Origin: Halovenus sp.
GTDB lineage: Archaea > Halobacteriota > Halobacteria > Halobacteriales > Haloarculaceae
NCBI GenBank assembly: GCA_028275145.1
Contig: JAQCNG010000123.1
Location: 1-9,152, forward strand
Direction of reading: 5' to 3'
Length of the DNA: 9,152 nt
Shown here piece by piece: positions 4,850 through 9,152 of the stretch (positions within the stretch are counted from its first letter, which is position 1; every line of letters starts with the position of its first letter). A model generated the notes under the pieces. The model was not told the DNA's origin. It did no database searches and saw only the letters and a list, made by a program, of their open reading frames with translations. The translations under genes were made by a program, and so were the position numbers.

Positions 4850-6364
4850 TCAGCCGAACAGCTGTCCAGCGCTGGTCTCGGCGATGTCGACGACGATTCC
4901 GAACCCGGGCAACAACAGGACTGTGGCGAGCAGTGCAAGCGCGATTGCGGCGTACAGACCCCTCGGATACTCGGTGATTTCGAGGTCGTCCGCGGGCTCT
5001 TCGGTCCACATTGCCTTTACCACACGGCTGTAGTAGAACACCGAGATTGCGCTGTTCGCGACGAGTGCAACCGCCAGCAGGACAACGCCGCCGTCGATGG
5101 AGGCAAACAGGAGGTAGAACTTCGAGAGGAAGCCAGCCCCGACCGGGAGACCGGCCAGCGAGTACAGAAACACCGTCATGGCGATGGCGGCGAACGGTGC
5201 CTGCTCGCGGAGGCCGTTGTAGTCCTCGATGCGACGGCCGAGACCCCAGTACTCGCCCAGCGCGATGATGAGAAAGGCACCGGTGTTCATGAAGCCGTAG
5301 ACGAGCAGATGCGCCATGCCCGACCCGAGAACAAACGCCTGGTCGGCGTCGCCGGTCAGCGCCGCGAGCGCGATGAGCGCGAACCCGGCGTGGCCAATCG
5401 AGGAGTACGCCAGCATCCGTTTGACCTCCTCCTGGCGCAGCGCGGCCAGATTGCCGAGGGTCATGGTCACGATTGCGAGCACCTGGACCGCGGCGACCCA
5501 GTCTATCACCGCGGGGGCCTCGTCGACGAAGCCGATTACCTCGGTGAACACGCGGAAGGTGACGACGAACCCGGCCGCCTTCGACGCCGAGGAGAGAAAC
5601 GCCGAAACCGGCGCGGGGGCACCCTCGTAGGCCTCCGGCGCCCAGAAGTGAAACGGCACCGCCGCCATCTTGAACGCGAAGCCCCCGAGGATCATCAGGA
5701 GACCGAAGCCGAGAACCGCCGAATCCTCGACGGCCGGGCCGCCGGGCGTGATGGCGTCGGCGACCGGTTCGAACGCGAGACTGCCGGTCGCGACGTAGAC
5801 AAGCGAGATGCCGTAGGCCAGGATTGCCGAGGACAGCGCGCCGACCAGGAAGTACTTCAGGCCGGCCTCGACACTCCCCTTGTTGTTCTTTAGCGAGGCC
5901 ACCAGTGCGTAGGAGGGCAGTGAGACCAGTTCGATGCTGATGAACGCGACGACGAAACTGTTCGCGACCGCGACCAGCGCCATCCCGGTCGCCGAGAGCA
6001 GGGTCAGACTGTAGAACTCGGCGCGATGGGGGTGGTCGTGCAGGTAGTCGTAACTCGCGAGCGTCACCAGCACGACGACGCTCGCGACGATGGCGGTGAA
6101 AAACAGCGCCATCCCGTCCACGACGATGTTCCCGTCGAACAGCGTTATCGCGCCGTTTCCGGCCGGTTGGCCGGTCCCGCCGACCAGATACCAGACGGTG
6201 ACCGCCAGCGCCGCGAGACCGCCACCTGTCGCGAGCGCCGCCAGCAGGCCGCCGCGGTCACCGTCGACGTCCACGGCGTCGACGAGCAACAGCAACAGCG
6301 CCGTCACCACGAACACGCCGGCAGGTGCGAGCGCCGCCCACTCGGGGAGTGTGCCGAGCGTCAT
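4850..6364 (-). CDS. nuoN: Complex I membrane subunit NuoN
   Basis: A 504-residue polytopic membrane protein, one of the three Mrp-antiporter-like proton-translocating subunits of NADH-dehydrogenase-like complex I. Hydrophobic helices run through the whole length. Key charged residues of the family are visible: Glu145 in SIELVSLPSY, Lys232 in FAFKMAAVPFHFWAPEAYEG, and Lys262 in SSASKAAGF, matching the E. coli NuoN residues Glu133, Lys217 and Lys247 by motif. The start is the ATG at 6364: it overlaps the nuoM stop as ATGA and has GGAGG nine bases upstream. A GTG nine bases earlier would place GGAGG directly against the start codon. It is the last nuo gene, as expected from the usual order ending L-M-N. 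The haloarchaeal complex is known to lack the NuoEFG input module, so the electron donor is probably not NADH directly. Confidence 0.95.
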   Translation of the reverse strand: MTLGTLPEWAALAPAGVFVVTALLLLLVDAVDVDGDRGGLLAALATGGGLAALAVTVWYLVGGTGQPAGNGAITLFDGNIVVDGMALFFTAIVASVVVLVTLASYDYLHDHPHRAEFYSLTLLSATGMALVAVANSFVVAFISIELVSLPSYALVASLKNNKGSVEAGLKYFLVGALSSAILAYGISLVYVATGSLAFEPVADAITPGGPAVEDSAVLGFGLLMILGGFAFKMAAVPFHFWAPEAYEGAPAPVSAFLSSASKAAGFVVTFRVFTEVIGFVDEAPAVIDWVAAVQVLAIVTMTLGNLAALRQEEVKRMLAYSSIGHAGFALIALAALTGDADQAFVLGSGMAHLLVYGFMNTGAFLIIALGEYWGLGRRIEDYNGLREQAPFAAIAMTVFLYSLAGLPVGAGFLSKFYLLFASIDGGVVLLAVALVANSAISVFYYSRVVKAMWTEEPADDLEITEYPRGLYAAIALALLATVLLLPGFGIVVDIAETSAGQLFG

Positions 6365-7968
6365 CGGACCCACCCTCCGGTGAGCGCGCCGACGGCACTC
6401 TGTGTTCCGCTCCCCGACGAGACCCCGCCGTTCTCGACGAGCGGCGAGACGGCGTTCTGGATCGCCTCGTAGACGATATCGGGGTTGACACCCAGCACGA
6501 CGATGAGCGCGAGCAACACGAGCATCGGAGCGATGTCGTGGGCCGGTGCGCGCCCGATGTCGTAGTCAGTTTCGAGGCCGAACCCGCCGAACAGCGAGCG
6601 CTGTATCCCCCAGAGGAGATAGCCCGCGACGATGACGATGCCGAACATCGCGAGCGCGGTGACGAGCGGTGCCGCCGGGATGGTCGCGGAGTCGAACGCG
6701 CCGATGAACACGAGCACCTCGGCCGCGAAGCCACTCATCAGCGGGAGTCCCATGTAGCCAAACGCCCCGGCGATGAATATCCAGGCGGTGTAGGGCATCC
6801 GGTCGGCCAGTCCGGCCATGTCACCCACCATGCGGGTGTGGGTGGCGTTGTAGACAACACCGACGGCCATGAAAAGCAGCGCGGAGATGAGGCCGTGACT
6901 GATCATCTGGAAGGTCGCCCCGCCCATGCCGTGGGCGGTGAACGCGACCAGGCCGACGACCACGTACCCCATCGAGGAGATAGAGGAGTAGGCGACGATT
7001 CGCTTGAGGTCCTGCTGTGCGAGCGCGAGCATCGCCCCGTAGACGACACTGATGACGCCGATAGCCGCAATCGGGGCCGCGAGGTCCTCGGCCACGCCGG
7101 GCAGCATGGTGAAGTTGAACCGCAACAGCGCGTAGGTCCCCATCTTCAGGAGCACGCCCGCCAGGATGACCGACACCGGTGTCGGGGCCTCGACGTGGGC
7201 GTCCGGTAGCCAGGTGTGGAACGGGACGACCGGCACCTTGACCGCGAAGCCCAGAAACAGGAGCACGAACGCGCCGAGTTCCAGCGCCGCCGGGTCCACC
7301 GTGACCGTCTCGCCGAGGAGGCCGACATCGATTGAGTCGAGATTGCCGGCGAGCAACTGCTGGGAGATCTCCGGCAGACTGAGCGCGGTCAGCGAGTCGC
7401 CGAGACCGAGAACCAGCGCGAACAGGCCGGTGAACATCACCAGCGAGCCGAGGTTGGTGTAGACGAGGAACTTGATGGCGGCGTACTTCCGGCGTGGGCC
7501 CCCCCACCCCGCGATGAGCACGTACATCGGGATGAGGACGAACTCCCAGAAGACGAACCAGACAAAGAAATCAAGCGCCGTGAACACGCCGATCAGTGCC
7601 GTCTCCAGCAGGAGCACGAGTCCGTAGAACTGTGACTCGCGCTCGTCGATCGGCGTCCACGAGGAGACGAGCGCCAGCGTCACCAGCACCACCGTCAGGG
7701 CGAGCAACGGGAAACTCACGCCGTCGACGCCGACGTACCACTGGAGCGTGTACGGGCCAAACTCGAACCAGGTCTCTCTTGTCTCGAAGGCGATTTCGCC
7801 CCCGGTGAGTGCGTTGCCGGAGGCGTCGTACTGTGTCCACATGACCACCACGCCCGCGAGTGGCAACAGACTGAGCGCTGTCGCCAACTTCCCCGCGTAG
7901 CGGTCCGGCGCGGCCAGCACCACCAGTGCGCTCAGGAACGTCGCCACGAGGAGAAACTCCACGAACAT
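6361..7968 (-). CDS. nuoM: Complex I membrane subunit NuoM
   Basis: A 535-residue polytopic proton-translocating subunit of complex I. Family marks are clear: Glu142 in FWEFVLIPMY (E. coli Glu144), Lys244 in FAVKVPVVPFHTWLPDAH (Lys234), Lys275 in GVLLKMGTYALLRF (Lys265), and Glu417 in GFAAEVLVF, which matches the terminal Glu407 channel residue. The segment PDAHVEAPTPVSV after Lys244 and QQDLKRIVAYSSISSMGY are also typical. I take the ATG at 7968, which overlaps the nuoL stop by one base as TGATG. A GTG four codons upstream is possible and would give a 13-base overlap. The ATGA junction with nuoN at the other end implies translational coupling along the operon and equal supply of the subunits. 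Confidence 0.96.
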   Translation of the reverse strand: MFVEFLLVATFLSALVVLAAPDRYAGKLATALSLLPLAGVVVMWTQYDASGNALTGGEIAFETRETWFEFGPYTLQWYVGVDGVSFPLLALTVVLVTLALVSSWTPIDERESQFYGLVLLLETALIGVFTALDFFVWFVFWEFVLIPMYVLIAGWGGPRRKYAAIKFLVYTNLGSLVMFTGLFALVLGLGDSLTALSLPEISQQLLAGNLDSIDVGLLGETVTVDPAALELGAFVLLFLGFAVKVPVVPFHTWLPDAHVEAPTPVSVILAGVLLKMGTYALLRFNFTMLPGVAEDLAAPIAAIGVISVVYGAMLALAQQDLKRIVAYSSISSMGYVVVGLVAFTAHGMGGATFQMISHGLISALLFMAVGVVYNATHTRMVGDMAGLADRMPYTAWIFIAGAFGYMGLPLMSGFAAEVLVFIGAFDSATIPAAPLVTALAMFGIVIVAGYLLWGIQRSLFGGFGLETDYDIGRAPAHDIAPMLVLLALIVVLGVNPDIVYEAIQNAVSPLVENGGVSSGSGTQSAVGALTGGWVR

Positions 7969-9152
7969 CAGACCCACCACCCCTCGGCGAGACCGAACAC
8001 GACGAGCAAAAGCACCAGCCCCAGCACCAGCAGGGCGGCGTAGTTACTGACGATGCCGGTCTGGATGCGACGGAACCGTGTGCCAAGCGCCTGCGTAATC
8101 GCACCGGCACCGTTGACGATGCCGTCGAGGATACCCTGGTCGAAGCGGTTCGCGACGAGCGCAACCGACAGCCCCACGTCGCGACCCAGCCAGACCTGGT
8201 ACTCGTCCTGGTAGTAGTTGTTCGCCAGCACCGTCCGGACGCGTCCGAGTCTGGTCGTGTGTGGCCCCGGGTCGGGGTCGCGGTAGAGCGACACCGCGAC
8301 GCCAACACCGACCAGTGCGAACACCAGCGCGACCACACCCGGTCCGACCGGCGATATCCCCGCGAGTTCGTAGCCGGCGAAATCGTGCAGCAGTGTCTCG
8401 ACGTAGTACGCCTCCGAGAGGACGAACTCGCCGCTCTCGGTCGTGAGACCGCCGAACCCGTCGAGGGTCCCCCCTTTCAACCACTCGTTCAGAAAGAGCG
8501 CGTCCTCGCCGATGACCTGCTTTACCGTCCCGAGGTTCAACACACCGGCGACGGTTGCGAGCACACCGAGCACCACCAGCGGGAGTTTCATGCTCCAGGC
8601 AACGGGGTCGGGGTCGGCCGCGGTGTCAGTCCGTGGCTCGCCGTGGAACGTGAGCAGCACCATCCGGAAGGTGTAAAGCGCCGTCACGACGACAGCCAGC
8701 AGCCCGAACGCGTAGGCCACGAGCAGGACATCGGCTCCCCCGAGCGCGTGGTCGAGTGTCTCGAACAGCACCTCGTCTTTCGACCAGAACCCCGAGAGCG
8801 GGAAGATTCCCGCGAGGGCGAGTGACCCCGCGAGAAACGTGTAGTAGGTGACCGGCAACTCGTTTTTCAGACCGCCCATCTCCCACATGTTCTCCTCGTG
8901 GTGCATGGCGATTATCACCGCCCCGGCACCGAGGAACAGCAGCGCCTTGAAGATGGCGTGGGTGGTGAGGTGAAAGACCGCGGCGGTGTAGCCGCCACCG
9001 CCAAGCGCGAGCATCATGTACCCGTACTGTGAGATAGTCGAGTACGCGAGCACCTGCTTGAGTTCCTGCTTGACCAGCGCCATCGTCGCGGCAAAGAGCG
9101 CGGTGAACCCGCCGACGAGCGCGATGATGGCGAGCACCGTCGGGGAGAGCGC
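7968..9152 (-). CDS. nuoL: Complex I membrane subunit NuoL (5' part outside the window)
   Basis: The C-terminal 394 residues of NuoL; the reading frame runs open to the right edge of the window, so the gene begins beyond it (the family is usually 600 residues or more). Counting from the first visible residue, LKQVLAYSTISQYGYM (31-46), HAIFKALLFLGAG (65-77, Lys69 like E. coli Lys342) and SGFWSKDEVL (120-129, Lys125 like Lys399) identify NuoL over NuoM and NuoN. The C-terminal part carries a charged, partly amphipathic region (about 295-370) that corresponds in position to the lateral helix that braces the antiporter subunits, followed by a final membrane helix. The frame is intact throughout what is visible. 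Its stop overlaps the nuoM ATG. Confidence 0.95.
   Translation of the reverse strand, partial: ALSPTVLAIIALVGGFTALFAATMALVKQELKQVLAYSTISQYGYMMLALGGGGYTAAVFHLTTHAIFKALLFLGAGAVIIAMHHEENMWEMGGLKNELPVTYYTFLAGSLALAGIFPLSGFWSKDEVLFETLDHALGGADVLLVAYAFGLLAVVVTALYTFRMVLLTFHGEPRTDTAADPDPVAWSMKLPLVVLGVLATVAGVLNLGTVKQVIGEDALFLNEWLKGGTLDGFGGLTTESGEFVLSEAYYVETLLHDFAGYELAGISPVGPGVVALVFALVGVGVAVSLYRDPDPGPHTTRLGRVRTVLANNYYQDEYQVWLGRDVGLSVALVANRFDQGILDGIVNGAGAITQALGTRFRRIQTGIVSNYAALLVLGLVLLLVVFGLAEGWWV

Noticed and set aside
6361..7970. TGATG and ATGA junctions in nuoL-M-N as unusual
   Set aside because: Overlapping stop and start codons are ordinary in tightly packed archaeal and bacterial operons.

Overview
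The window looks like a piece of a haloarchaeal (class Halobacteria) chromosome. The DNA is GC-rich, the proteins are rich in Asp and Glu, the adjoining genes encode the membrane arm of the NuoEFG-less haloarchaeal complex I, and CTAG occurs only once in 9.15 kb. No genus or species can be named from the sequence alone.

Layout, left to right. (1) Positions 55-1484, minus strand: a two-gene operon of a small DUF5805-type protein (predicted ribbon-helix-helix plus winged helix) and a tyrosine recombinase, overlapping by the tetranucleotide GTGA. A perfect 7-bp inverted repeat (1532-1549) lies in the presumed promoter, and related boxes recur upstream. (2) Positions 1515-2732: about 1.2 kb with no convincing gene but many short hairpins and palindromes, ending in an AT-richer island with an inverted repeat (2572-2592). 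(3) Positions 2763-3617, plus strand: a complete 3-hydroxyacyl-CoA (3-hydroxybutyryl-CoA) dehydrogenase, probably read from a leaderless promoter. (4) Positions 3678-4754, minus strand and convergent with the dehydrogenase: a solitary beta-class DNA methyltransferase, probably the haloarchaeal CTAG modification enzyme Zim. (5) Positions 4850-9152, minus strand: the end of the nuo operon in the order nuoL (cut by the window edge), nuoM, nuoN, with overlapping stop and start codons.

How they fit: NuoL, M and N are the three antiporter-like proton-pumping subunits and would act as one complex in the membrane. The dehydrogenase is a separate soluble metabolic enzyme. The methyltransferase has no restriction partner in view and is best read as a housekeeping orphan. 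The recombinase and its small partner form an accessory module that has probably moved or been domesticated. The gene-free stretch beside it is the least explained part and may be decayed mobile DNA, an untranslated RNA locus, or both.
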